From Pachypanchax playfairii (taxonomy: Eukaryota > Chordata > Actinopteri > Cyprinodontiformes > Aplocheilidae), in contig SSNP01000094.1 in NCBI GenBank assembly GCA_006937955.1, forward strand, positions 204,396-268,395: a stretch of 64,000 nucleotides of DNA. Direction: 5' to 3'. The notes beneath the pieces were generated by a model. It saw only the letters and a program-made list of their open reading frames with translations, ran no database searches and was not told where the DNA came from. Positions within the stretch are counted from its first letter, which is position 1, and every line of letters starts with the position of its first letter. Below are positions 10,547 through 21,460 of this stretch, piece by piece. Both the position numbers and the translations under genes were made by a program.

Positions 10547-13115
10547 TTTATTTTCGGTAATTGATTTGTTTTTTCACTTCAGCAAAAGGGACTTGAACAC
10601 ATGTAAATTGTACTGGAGAGAATTTCTGATAAAATCAGTAAAATTCTGTCTAAGATATTTCCTGTAAAAATGAAGTTGACAATTTAAATAAAAGTTATGC
10701 TTTACACTACATATACATGCATTTTATATTAGACAGACAAACAGACACACTGTATATGGAATTGGAATCAGTTTTTGCCCTCTAGGTTTTCATATTTGCA
10801 TTTAGGACTTAGGTTCACTTGTCACCTTGTTATTACACCTTTATTCAACTAAACAGCAGCCTTCGGTTTAAACCCAGACCACCTCTATGTTGTGAAAGTA
10901 ACAGTCATGGCCAGCTGGAAGAATGTTAATTGAACTCCGAGGCTTCAAAGCTGTTGGTGCTCAAAGACTACAAACTAAAAAACTGTAAATAAAAAAAGAA
11001 AATATCTCAGGTCTACAACATTCTTGATGAATGTGGCCGCATGCAAAATTAATAAAAGAATAAAGTCCTTTCACTCATGTGGCCACATCAACTGATACTC
11101 CACCAGTAATGACCACAGAGTACTGACTAGCTATTTAGTTTTCTTCTACAGTTCAAGTTTATATAGAGGGACTGTTTGCTTCAGAGCTGCAATAGGTGCA
11201 CCACAAGTATTGAAGTAGATGAAACCATCCTTTAAAACATATCACATCAAGTTACATACTGTAAATAAACCAAGGTGACACATCTTTCTGGTGTGCCAAC
11301 CGATCAGTAATTCTAGATACAATCAGCAGGACATAAATCTCACCACACAGTCTCTTGTGTATTATGTGTAAGAATGGTGTTGTTACCTCAAAAGTAATAG
11401 AAATAGGGATTGCAGGTGTTGCCCATTTATGCCTGAGGTGATGTCTCTGTTCACTCAAGGAAAAGATCTGACGCTTAGTTTTATATCTGGTGGTTGGTGT
11501 TTATTCAAATATCTTTTGATGCCTCAGCTTATTGTTGTTTGTGACTGGAACCAGCAGATGCAGAATGTTATTTTGTCTTTTACCATCTAAAGTTATTTTT
11601 ATCTAGTGTGTTTATTATGACTAAGTTGTCTTTTATAATACAGAAGTAAATAATAATGGATTCTAAACCCTATCCTAAAACAATGGTAAATCATTTTTTT
11701 TGTTACAAGATCAACTTTAGAATTAATAATTTAGCTGATCATTGTCATCTCATTTCAGGCTTGTTTGCTATATATTTTGAAACCTTTTAGATTGTTAATT
11801 GTTTCAGTTTTATTGTATTAAATTCTTATAGTTTGTCAAGAATTCAACAAAAAGTAATAATAAAGATTACCAAATGTTCTTTTGTTTAATAACTGGCATG
11901 TGTAACACCCAAAAGGTTCAAACAGCTGAACCCATTTTATGAGATACACTAACCAGAAGGCTCATTCAGTGAAATTGAACTTGAACAGCTACAGTACACC
12001 ATTTGGTGCTTTGGAAGAGGAACATCTCTCTCACTGCAGTAACAAATTTTAATAATTTAATGGGAAAATTAAAGAGAAGTTGTGCGTTACATTCACCATC
12101 TTGTCTCTTCTGTTACAACATTTTGCTCCCTCCAGGCAAAGCAACTTCAAAGTCCACCATGTTTTAACAGAGGAAATGAAGAGGGAAGAAGTGAGAAGAA
12201 GCACAGACAGAGCTGTAAACTCCCGCATTACAGTATGTCTAGGAAGCCCTCTGTAACATCAAATGCAATATGGTGGGATACTTTTACAATAAAAATAAAG
12301 AGGATGGACTTAAAACAATGTTTCTATTAATCTGTGCAACAGTTGTATCAAGACTCGCATTATCTATATGCAACAATGCGATGGTTTGATTTGTAATCAA
12401 CACCCGTGTGCCTTTACACTTTCTGTCCACACCCATGTTCTTTGTTCTGGGAATGTTGGTGTAATAACAAAAATTGTGTAAATCTCAATGTCAATTAACA
12501 GCATACATTTTATAGTTAATTGAGCAACCAGAGGGTAGGAGGTCTGTTTGGCTTTGGGGCAGGAGAGGAAGATGTTGAGCTTGTTTCTAAACTGAACCTG
12601 TTGAAGAACATGTTTCGTTCATTGGTTCCATTTAACTCATCATCCTTTTCCTTAAAGCATGTGACTTTCTACATCCCAGACCACACATCTTTTTTTTTTT
12701 TTTTTCCTGGAGCTTGTTCTCAAATGTTTTTCCTGTACATTTCTTTGTTGCTTCTAATCTTGACTAAATTCTCTTTATATACTTCTCAATATGTTCTTAT
12801 CTCGCTCCCTGAAAGCTCCTTCTTTCTTGTTAAGTAGTCATATCAGGTCACTAGTGATCCAGTGTTTATTATTGGGAAAGACCTTCACTGTTCTGGTGGG
12901 GTTAATGTTGTCCATACAGAAGTTTGAATAGTCAGTCACACACCCAGTCACAGCATTGATGGTCTCTCCGTGTGACTCACAGAGTGCATCCCAATCTGTA
13001 GCCTCAAAGCATCCTTGAAGAGTTTTTTTTAGCTTCCTGTGACAACCTCCTTACAGTTCTTTTGATCACAGGTTGCCTCTGGACAATGAGTTTATACACA
13101 GAGCAGAGAAAGACA
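10547..13115. other. no gene seen
   Basis: AT-rich sequence with several open frames of 68-105 codons that show no recognisable domain. A poly-T run of about 15 lies at 12691-12705. I find no repeat family I can name. Confidence 0.5.
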
Positions 13116-13265
13116 ATGTAAGTAAAACTTTATTTATATAACACCTTTCAAGATAAAAATCACAAAGTGGTTCACATTAAAACAACATCATGACATAAAA
13201 AAAAGATAAAACTAAGTAAAAGCCTATTTAAAAATATGTCTTAACTCCTCAGGTCTGAAATTTGG
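13116..13265 (-). mobile_element. probable LINE 3' end fragment
   Basis: Read on the minus strand it ends with a TATATAAATAAAG-type segment preceded by CACTTTGTGATTTT. This resembles the 3' ends of fish LINE/SINE repeats whose tails include a modified AAATAAA. A weak match to upstream parts of the same kind of repeat appears at about 14275-14430 (CACAAAGCTATTCCA and following). If so, the Harbinger element at 13331 split it. Identification is by pattern only. Confidence 0.35.
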
Positions 13266-13330
13266 GCAGCCATTGGGAGGTGAGCAGTTTGATCCCAGGC
13301 CCCAGCAGGCCATGTGTCAAAGTATCCTAA

Positions 13331-13873
13331 TGGTGCGTTCACATCGGCCGGTTTGTCAACGTCAAGCAACGTTCATAATGCTTCAAGTTTGATGCTTGAA
13401 AGTTGAAGCTTATAACGTCTGCCAGTTAGTTGAAGCTTGTAACGGCTGACCGGTAAAAAGAGCGCGAAGGCGGGGCTTCCTTTGTTATCGGATGTTCTGA
13501 GCTATGGCGGATCATATAGAGAGAGTGGCTTGGCTTTATTTACTCCGTTTGTGGATACACCCCATTCTTCAGATGTGTTCTGAGTTTGAGGAGTTAAACC
13601 ATTTGCTCCAGGAGCTACATACGGATGAGGTTTTCTTCCAGCGCTACTTCCGTCTGTCCCTCGCCCTGTTTGAAGACTTCATGCTTCATTCAGGTATGTC
13701 ACTACGATGAGACGCTCTGATTGGTTGACATGCCGTTTCAAGAGCGTAAAGTTCAGCTAGCTGAACTTCTGCGTTGCTCGAAAAGTTGACGCTGCTAACG
13801 CTCACAAAGCGACGCAGAGACTCTGATGCTGGTCTGACGGACTCCACCATAGACTTTACATGTAAACGCACCA
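13331..13873 (+). mobile_element. PIF/Harbinger deletion derivative with TAA duplication
   Basis: A 543-bp element flanked by TAA (13328-13330 and 13874-13876), the 3-bp TWA duplication of PIF/Harbinger. The termini are TGGTGCGTTCACAT on the left and the inverse of TGGTGCGTTTACAT on the right. It is richer in G+C and CpG than its surroundings. It retains the N-terminal part of a transposase (13504-13693) and then jumps to a short 3' region, so it looks like an internally deleted copy rather than an unrelated MITE. Confidence 0.88.
13504..13693 (+). pseudogene. Harbinger transposase, N-terminal exon
   Basis: The frame starts at an ATG (MADHIERVAW...) and is open for 63 codons. It contains FQRYFRLSLALFEDFML, matching the conserved N-terminal helix block of animal Harbinger nucleases, in which F..YFR.S...F..LL follows a HxLxxEL segment (here LNHLLQELHTDE). 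The exon would end at CAG|GTATGT, a good splice donor at 13694. The DDE catalytic part that should follow is absent. No protein function is expected, although the transcript could still be spliced. Confidence 0.75.
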
Positions 13874-13876
13874 TAA

Positions 13877-16370
13877 TGCAAGACTCTGAACCCCAAAACT
13901 GCCCCCCGTGCGTCGTACAGATGGTGGCCCTATGCTCCTCAGAAATGGGTCAATGCAGTAATCAGTTTCCTTGTAACATACTTCGCCAATAAATAAAAAA
14001 AAAACCTTTGAATCTTTATAAACCTTTAAACCTCAGTATGATTTGACCCAAAGAAATGTACATTAGCTGCTCTTTTTTGAAAACAAGTTTCTTATTACAG
14101 TGGTTCCACATCATAACAAGTGGCAAAAATCAAACAAATGAAGTAAAAGTCCTTCAACTTGTACAGCATTCAAACCAAAATGAAAATAATAACTGAGTAA
14201 TGTTTACAGAAATAGAAAAAAGCAAGAAATTCTGAAAAAAGTAAAAAAAAAATCAAAAGACTGTTAATAATGTCACAAAGCTATTCCAACAAGCTGCTAC
14301 TGCTGTATGAGTAGCACTATTATAGAATGACAATCCTTTTGGTCCTGATTTTCTGAAGTTTTGTGAGCAGAAACACGTGGGGCTGGAAAATAATTATAGG
14401 AGGCCAGAAACTTTGAAGTTTCATTCTGAGTAATTGGTGCAGTGGTGTTCGATTAGATTTAACATCCTGAGGAAGATGATAAGCAATTGATCGTGTGTGT
14501 GTGTGTGTGTGTTTTTTTTTATTTTGTTACAACTAGTTTTGTTAAAGGGTAACTGGATAATTCACTCAAAAAACTTCTAAAAATCTTAACAATAGCAACT
14601 AAGGAATTATAAAGTCTTCATATTTTCCATTTAAAAGAGTTGCAAGGTTCACAAACAGAGATGACCAGAGAGTGTCTGCTGCACCAACCACAAACTCACA
14701 GCTTCATATCTAATGAGCTCCTGCTTCTCTTGGCAGATTTTACTTTATCAGAGTTCAGTCTGAGCTGATTAGTCACTTTTGAATGTCAATACAACAAAAA
14801 CCAAGTGACACAAATGTCATAGTTTTGTTTATATTTAACGACCCTATGGTAAACAAATATCCAAACAACAAACATAAAGCAAAGGTGCATTTCTGTTACA
14901 GCTGTAGAGTTTTGGTATGGCTACAACAATGGCTACAATTAATTAAAAAGTTGCAGTACATTTTCCTCATTTTAGAATTTGTTAAAAAAAAAAAGTAGTA
15001 GAAAGTACAAAAATATTATATGAATGAGCAACAACAAGTTTAATCTTTGTAATGTTTGGTTCGATTACTATATAACTTTATGTATTACTCCTCTAAATAG
15101 AAATATTTGTATAGTATTTAGTGTGTGTGTATTGTTATAATAAATAATGTCTTTTTGTTTGATTTTTCAAGAAATGCAATGTAACTCTGTGGTCTGCTAA
15201 AAAAGTTATTTTTTAAGGTATGGCAAAATAAGCACATGCTTCAGCCAATGCTTTTTTTTCTTTTTTGATTAGTAATGCGTCGTGTATTTTGAATTGTGGC
15301 TGTATTTGATTAGCAACTAAATGCTAATGAAATAAACCAAACTGAAACTAAAACATCTAAAGTTGGTATTTATGTTTTTGTTACTGCATCACTAAAAACA
15401 GCTGTACATGGGCAAGACCAGGATGAGTTCTGCACATTCAATAAAAACAGCTCATCTTCAAACACATCTACATTTTATATTTTATATACATTGCTCAACA
15501 GAGTCTCTGTTTTTTATTTATTTTTGTTCTTTCACTCAAATTCAAATTTGAAGGACAAATCATTTTTTCTTGCTGCAATAATATAATTAGTCATGTATCT
15601 TGGTTCTTTACTGAGTATCTGATATATTTTTGTATATTTTCTTTGAAAAGAATGGGTCAGAGGATGTTATCAGTCTAAAGTACTCAAACAAATGTAAATG
15701 AAAATACAAACTGCTAATGAATAACTTTGAGGAAAAAAAACTGGATCAATGTATATGCGTCTGTTCTTTTCCATGTCTTCCTTCCTGGCTACTTTTTTTA
15801 ATTAAATGTCAACAGTAAGTGATGATGCTCTCCAGACTGTAGGTTTATCAGCTCTAAAAGGAAATGTGGGTGTTTGCTAATGGAGTGGAGACAGAATCAA
15901 CACTGTGATTGATCAGCTGTGCAGCAGAATCTGAATAGGAAAAGCACCCCCCTGTAAAAGCTGAGTAATCCAATAAATAAATATATATGTTTTTTCAAAT
16001 TGCATTTTTATTAATGCTTTTTTAAAATAACTTTGGATAGCTTGGGTTAACTGTGTCAAGAAACATAATTTATGCCAAAAATAAACTCATGTGAACAGTA
16101 TATGTCTGAAAAACTGCAGTGCACAAGACTTTGCATTGTAAGAAATCAGTTGAAAAGGTTAATTAATAGTGTTGGTTAAACTGCTGTTGTTGGGTGTTGG
16201 AAATTGGCTATTGGAAATAGGAAACTGGTACTCCGGAAGACAGCAGCCAGACAAGTTGTAGAAACAAAGTCATTTCTTTTGGAATAATCAACTGAACTGT
16301 CATGGTTAGAACACAAATATTTCACAGCAAGACAAAAGAACAACAAATAAAAAATAAGGATTACCAAAAC
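13877..16370. other. no gene seen; (GT)n present
   Basis: AT-rich sequence. A (GT)10 run at 14493-14512 is followed by poly-T. The right flank of the Harbinger element up to about 14430 may be part of an old LINE 3' region. Nothing else is recognisable. Confidence 0.5.
14493..14512. repeat. (GT)10 microsatellite
   Basis: Ten perfect GT units followed by nine T residues. Confidence 0.95.
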
Positions 16371-16372
16371 TA

Positions 16373-16640
16373 TAACTGTGCTGTGAAAAATAATTTGCTC
16401 CTTAAAAATTTATTGTTACCTTAATTTTTTCTTTTCTCACAGTTTAATTATTCTTTTTTTTTTGTTTTTTGGCTGTCAAAAATAACCTGAGTACATGTAA
16501 ATGAAAAGAACCCAGAAAAAGATCCAAAGAATTACAGGCCTCAGATAAGGACAGTATTTATGACTCAAACACAAAGAAGAGATTGTAGTAAAAATGGCAG
16601 CTGTGGGAAAGTTCCAAGGTGAATCTATTTTGACCACTTC
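16373..16640 (+). pseudogene. Tc1-type transposon relic, left end and N-terminal transposase piece
   Basis: The left end reads CTGTGCTGTGAAAAATAATT, close to a teleost Tc1 family whose end is usually CAGTGCTGTGAAAAAG. A segment at about 16523-16625 follows with short blocks (ATTACAGGCCTC, GACAGTATTTATGACTC, GGAAAGTTCCAAGG) that I recognise from the DNA-binding part of the same family's transposase gene. No open frame survives and the right end was not found. The element is long dead. Confidence 0.55.
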
Positions 16641-17799
16641 CTGTATCCTTAACAACTCTTTTTGATTTTAAATTGGATTGCTTGGATTTCTGGTAACCAG
16701 TGAACTGACCAATAATTGTTTTCATTAATACCCTCTGCCTCCTCCCTCTCCTATGATATAATCACTAAGAACCAATCTGTGTTTACAGTCAGAGGTAAGC
16801 AGTTCAGCGTTGCTCATATACTCATCTCCTCAGATCTAAGACTCCTTCCTCACTTCCACCAACTGTTGACATGATACCACCCATCCATTGTCAGCTGTCA
16901 AATTGTCTTGTCTTGTCGCTGGTTCTCCGTCTCCTTTGTGACATTTCCAGTGAAAGAGAGTAGTCATCAAATGTATAATGTTATTTTTTGCACTTCTTGA
17001 TCTGGAATAAGTGACTGAGTGAAGGACTTTTACATTTGGTAGGACTGTTTTTCTTTACCTGCTGTTTTAACTCATTTCCTAAATTCATTAGTTTCACAGG
17101 AAATCCCACAAAAGAGAATTATACCTGGAACCACAGACAAAAGAGAATGAACATTTTAAATCATAAATCATGTAAGGGATTGCTTGGCTTAATAAATGGC
17201 ATAAAAACTGTATGACAAGACCAGACTGTGTGGCATTTCATTAAATTAAGATTTATTATGTAAGCAGAAAGAGGCCTATCAAATCTTTTGATCATCTTTT
17301 CAGCCAAATTTTCCCCAGTTTTCATTTTTTTTATGTGGTGTTATAGAACTTTGTGAGACTTTGTGACATTTCTCTAATATAAACCTGCTAACTTTTGTTT
17401 TATTTACCAGTCAGTTGGCATGCATCGACTGAATTTAGATCAAATTAGTACCAGGGCCATTGATCACAGACAATGAATTTCAAATTTAAATATGTAATAA
17501 AACTGCATATAAACAGCTTTCCACATGTGAAATGATGTTATTCCTAGTGTTTTTGCATATTCATATTTTTTATTAGAATACGCAGAAGTCCAGAATCTCT
17601 CTTTTCTCTGCATTTTTACTAACACTTACACATGTCAATCCATGAAAGAGCTTAGCCTGACACAAGACAGCAGTAATGTTGATGCAGGGTTTGAAGCTCC
17701 AGGCAACATCTACATCTTTATTTCTACGGGCTTTGGCCAATAACAAAATCTGATGCTGTTCATAATTCACATGTGAGAAAATTCTACTTTTCAGTTTGT
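16641..17799. other. no gene seen
   Basis: AT-rich sequence without recognisable coding, RNA or repeat features. Confidence 0.5.
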
Positions 17800-18500
17800 C
17801 AGTTCTGGAGCATGACATGAGCACAGATATCTGCCAGAGGGGAACCGCTCAGAAAGATTTTGTCTGGGTGATGAGTCCTTCACAAAGCATGTTGTCCTTA
17901 ACTTGCAGTTGATGTAAATGTCCTGTAGATCAAGCAAAGCTGCACCAATAAGTCTGATGACTCTGCTCATAGCCTTTCTGTCCTCACTAGTGTAGTTTTC
18001 CAGCCACACTGGGATATCTGCCATGAGCACAGACTCCACATCCTCAGAATACAAGACTTCCTACAGCACCAGCGTGATTTTGAGCTATCTCAGCGTCTTT
18101 GGATATTCAAGATGCTGTCTAGCTTTCTTTACCAGTGTTAAAGTACATATGGTCCAGAACAGGTCTTCTGTGATGTTGGCGCCCAGGTACCTGTAGCTAC
18201 TTTCCACAGAGGATCTATATCTGATAACAACTGTGTGGATGTCAGTCTGTCTCTCCCTCTTGAAATCAATCACTCTCTTTGGTCCTGGAGACATTCAGGT
18301 CCAGGTTATTATCTTTACACCAAACTTCCTGCCTGTCTACCTCAACCAAGTAGTCAGTCTTATGTTGTAAATAATTAAGCACTATGTTGTTCACAAATCT
18401 GAATATGGCATTTGAGCTGTGACAGGCTGTACAGTTGTATGTGTAAATGGAGTACAGAAGGGAACTTTGAATGCAATATTTGGAAACTATACTGTTCAGT
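17800..18500 (-). pseudogene. LINE reverse transcriptase C-terminal remnant
   Basis: Three overlapping minus-strand frames together give the C-terminal half of a fish APE-type LINE polyprotein. From 18500 leftward: SSLLYSIYTYNC and FRFVNNIV (the block that normally holds the catalytic F.DD, here NN); WCKDNNLDLNVSRTKE; a block with SSYRYLGANITEDL; LVKKARQHL; then ESVLMADIPVWLENY, DRKAM.RVIR, LQDIYI and VKDSSPRQNLSERFPSGR. At least two frameshifts separate the blocks. It differs enough from the LINE at 5990-8935 to be another family or subfamily. Confidence 0.75.
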
Positions 18501-18725
18501 GTCTGTGGATTGGATTTGGGTTTCTGTATTTTTAGTACCAGTGGCCTGGACATCAGAAAGTTCAAGATCAATGAAATTAGCTCTTCATCCTGTTGCTTAT
18601 TGACCAGTCTGTAAGATGTTGTGTAAAATGCAGAGTTGTGATAAATAAACTAATTGGAGTAGGTCTGCATGACTGTTTGGGGGATACATTAATAGAAACA
18701 ATGGGGAAAATGTTCTATAGTTTAA

Positions 18726-19441
18726 CATTAGCTACGTTTACATGGGCACATTTAATCAGAATAAACGGCAAATCGGAAAAAAAATACATCATGTAAACAT
18801 GTCAATCAGAATGTTTTGATCCGATGCAGCCTGATCAGAATTAAATTTACTTCCGATCGAGAGGGGTGGTTTTGTCCGATCTTCATTCGGATAGACGTGC
18901 ATGTACACACCCATTCGGAAAGAAAGGGTGAAAAAAGCCCAATGCGCACGCGTACAACTTCAGCGTGACGTCTTTCCGCTTTCGCAGACCCAAGTAGAAA
19001 ACATAGCGGGAAGTAAACAGAAGTGGTCTGCTGGTGCAGTCATCCTGTCATCCTGCTCTCCTCTCCTGTGGTGGAGGAGCAGTAGCAATATGTATTCAGC
19101 CTCTAGCTTGGTTAATGCGACCAGTAAAAACCCAAACATAAAGGTAATCACCCGCAGAGGGTCCATATTGGGGATAACGTGAGTCAGCTCGAGCACACGA
19201 TGGGGCGGGAAAGACGTGCAGAAAGGATGGAGTTTGTTTACTTTTTTTTCTTCCCCCGGAAAGACAACTCGCTGTGCGCATGCTCAACTCATTTAACCTG
19301 ATTGAGTGCTTGGTGCATGTGTACTCATGGCATGATCAGATCATTTCAGTTAGTGTCCATGTAAACAGGGATTTGGGAATTCTGATCGACCAAGATTTTA
19401 ATCAGATTGGGGAAATTTGCCGCATGTAAACGTAGCTAATG
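18726..19441. mobile_element. MITE-like DNA transposon with 19-bp inverted repeats
   Basis: A 716-bp segment bounded by perfect inverted repeats: CATTAGCTACGTTTACATG at 18726-18744 and its reverse complement at 19423-19441. The interior is CpG-rich and contains further palindromic words near the ends, for example AATCAGAAT and ATTCTGAT. The true terminus is ambiguous. Taking TA as the duplication gives ends GCTACGTTTACATG, and no longer duplication is obvious. Minus-strand open frames of 63-78 codons inside are not recognised. Confidence 0.8.
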
Positions 19442-20719
19442 AAACATCACAATACCTGTAACTTCACTGACACTTTCTGAACTTCTCAAAAGCCTATCCC
19501 AGTCTACATCATTCAGTGCATTCTGGTGGATGGTCTCTAAGAATGTATGGATCAATACTAAAATGTCAAAACCTCAGATTCCAGCCTTTTTATGTTCTAT
19601 AATTGATTCTCTTTTTGAAATATTGATAGTTTAGTCATTTGAAGTTAATATGTAGTTTATCTTTAATAATAAAATTGTCTAAATTATACTCAGTTGGTTA
19701 GAACTACTTCTTCTTTTGGCAAGCAAAGTGTGTGATAGGTACAGTATAAATGCATAAGGAAGCTGAGTGGCATGCTGCGCTCCTCTCCTCTGTTGCCGCA
19801 GTCCATATTCAGTTGGCTTGAGTTAACGAGGCAGAACGCAAACGCAGTCATGTGTGGAGCTCCTTTAGTGCCACAAACAGCAACAACGCAATGTGTGATG
19901 TGTGTAGGAATACTGTAAGGTAAAATATCTAATGTTAAAACACCTAAAAACAAACACAAGGCAGAATATGAAGACAACATAATAAGTCAATCAAAAGAGG
20001 AGGGAGATGGATTGCTCTTAGAATGCAATTTTATTAAGCATTTGATTAAGCATTTGAAATCTGTATATATTGTGTACATTATTTACACCTAAAGCTATGA
20101 TATAAATATCATTTATTTGATGTTATGGGGGATTTTACAGTAATTTATGCTGTTTAATATATAGGTTTTAACAGTGGATGTATTGTATGATGAGCTGCTG
20201 CTCTGGAAGCTGACAGCATCTTGTTACCTGATACTTCACTCTTCATCAAGGTAACATGAATGCCCTTTTCTAAAGAACTCATCCAATTAATCAGGATAAA
20301 TTAAACTTTGTAATTTTAATGACTTATTTGTTTGCTTCACAAAGAGAAACACAGACAGGAAATGGAGACAAGCACAACTTATCATCTGTAAATTCTGTCG
20401 TCCTTATCTTGTTACATCTCATCGTCTTAATCGCTCAGTCTCAAAACTCTAATGAGATTTTTGACTGTGGTGCTGAGAACATATGTTGTATCAATAAATT
20501 GTGGCTGAGTCTTTATTCTAAAAGATGCCCTCATCTAGAAATTAATGGTAATATATGACATCCATCCAGGATCTTTGGTATTTAATATTCCATTCATTCA
20601 AATATTACATCATGTTTATGTGCATGAAAGAGCTGAATATTTCCTAAAAACCTATATTTTAAATTTTATTTCATTCTAATATTCCTTATTGATCAGCTGT
20701 AATTCTTGTCAGACACCAA
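19442..20719. other. no gene seen
   Basis: AT-rich sequence. A moderately GC-rich patch at about 19765-19880 has no recognisable motif. Confidence 0.5.
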
Positions 20720-21460
20720 TGCCAGGTGGACACTGTGCGATTTTAGAAATCTGACTGTCGGGGAAATGCTCCCACTGCACAACCGGGTTTGTCACTCGGA
20801 CTCTATTTGACCCTACGACATGTGTACTCATACTGTACGACTGCTGTCAGCCACGATTATTGACAACCACGACTACTTGTCAGCGTCAGTCGGCGTGTGA
20901 TGGCACGATGTGTTCAAGTGTGAACAATGAAAAACAAAGGTTCCTAGTTCCTATGACAACCACAGCGTGCCTGACGACAAGTTGGTGAGCAGGCAGAAAG
21001 TTATTGCAGTTGTGTGCGCTGAAACTAAAAAAAAAAGAAAAAAAGAAAAGGATTTGGGTACGTGAATGGCTGAGGAGACGTGGTCGGTATGGGATGTCCA
21101 TCCTTCATCAGGAGCTTGAGGTAACGTTAATGTTAAACTATATTGTTTTACAGTAGCTATGATAGTTTCACGTTAGCATTAGTCAGCCAATGTTGCTCCA
21201 CGGGTGTCTTCTGCGCAGGTGCGAACGTAGAATCGTGACGAAGATTTATGACATGCCAGAAGTTTGATCGGGAGGTCGCAGCATTATCGTTAGAACGTAG
21301 CAGCAATTAATCCTTCCTTGTGAGTGTTCTCACACTGTACGGCTTACGACCTCCCGACCGGACATCCCGACGCTACGATGTTTCCACGATGACGCAGCGT
21401 GGTCTGTGACGGCAAAATCGTGGTGAAACCCCCTTGAAATCGCACACTGTCCGCCCAGCA
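20720..21460 (+). mobile_element. PIF/Harbinger-type derivative
   Basis: A 741-bp CpG-rich element. The ends are TGCCAGGTGGACACTGTGCG and the inverse of TGCTGGGCGGACAGTGTGCG, 16 of 20 identical. The flanks are CAA (20717-20719) and TAA (21461-21463), consistent with a TAA duplication that has mutated at one base. It retains a transposase N-terminal exon (20989-21120). An internal inverted pair (CGGGAGGTCG near 21270, CGACCTCCCG near 21348) can form a hairpin in the 3' half. Confidence 0.75.
20989..21120 (+). pseudogene. Harbinger transposase, N-terminal exon fragment
   Basis: The plus-strand frame ends in a lysine-rich stretch followed by RIWVREWLRRRGRYGMSILH and QELE. This is the basic segment plus (W/Y)V.EWL.RR....Y..L..EL block found near the N-terminus of fish Harbinger nucleases. 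It stops exactly at GAG|GTAACG, a plausible splice donor at 21121. The long A-run at 21027-21049 probably hides a frameshift: a second frame running DDKLVSRQKVIAVVCAETKK joins the same block only if the run is read one or two bases differently. The catalytic DDE region is missing. Confidence 0.65.
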
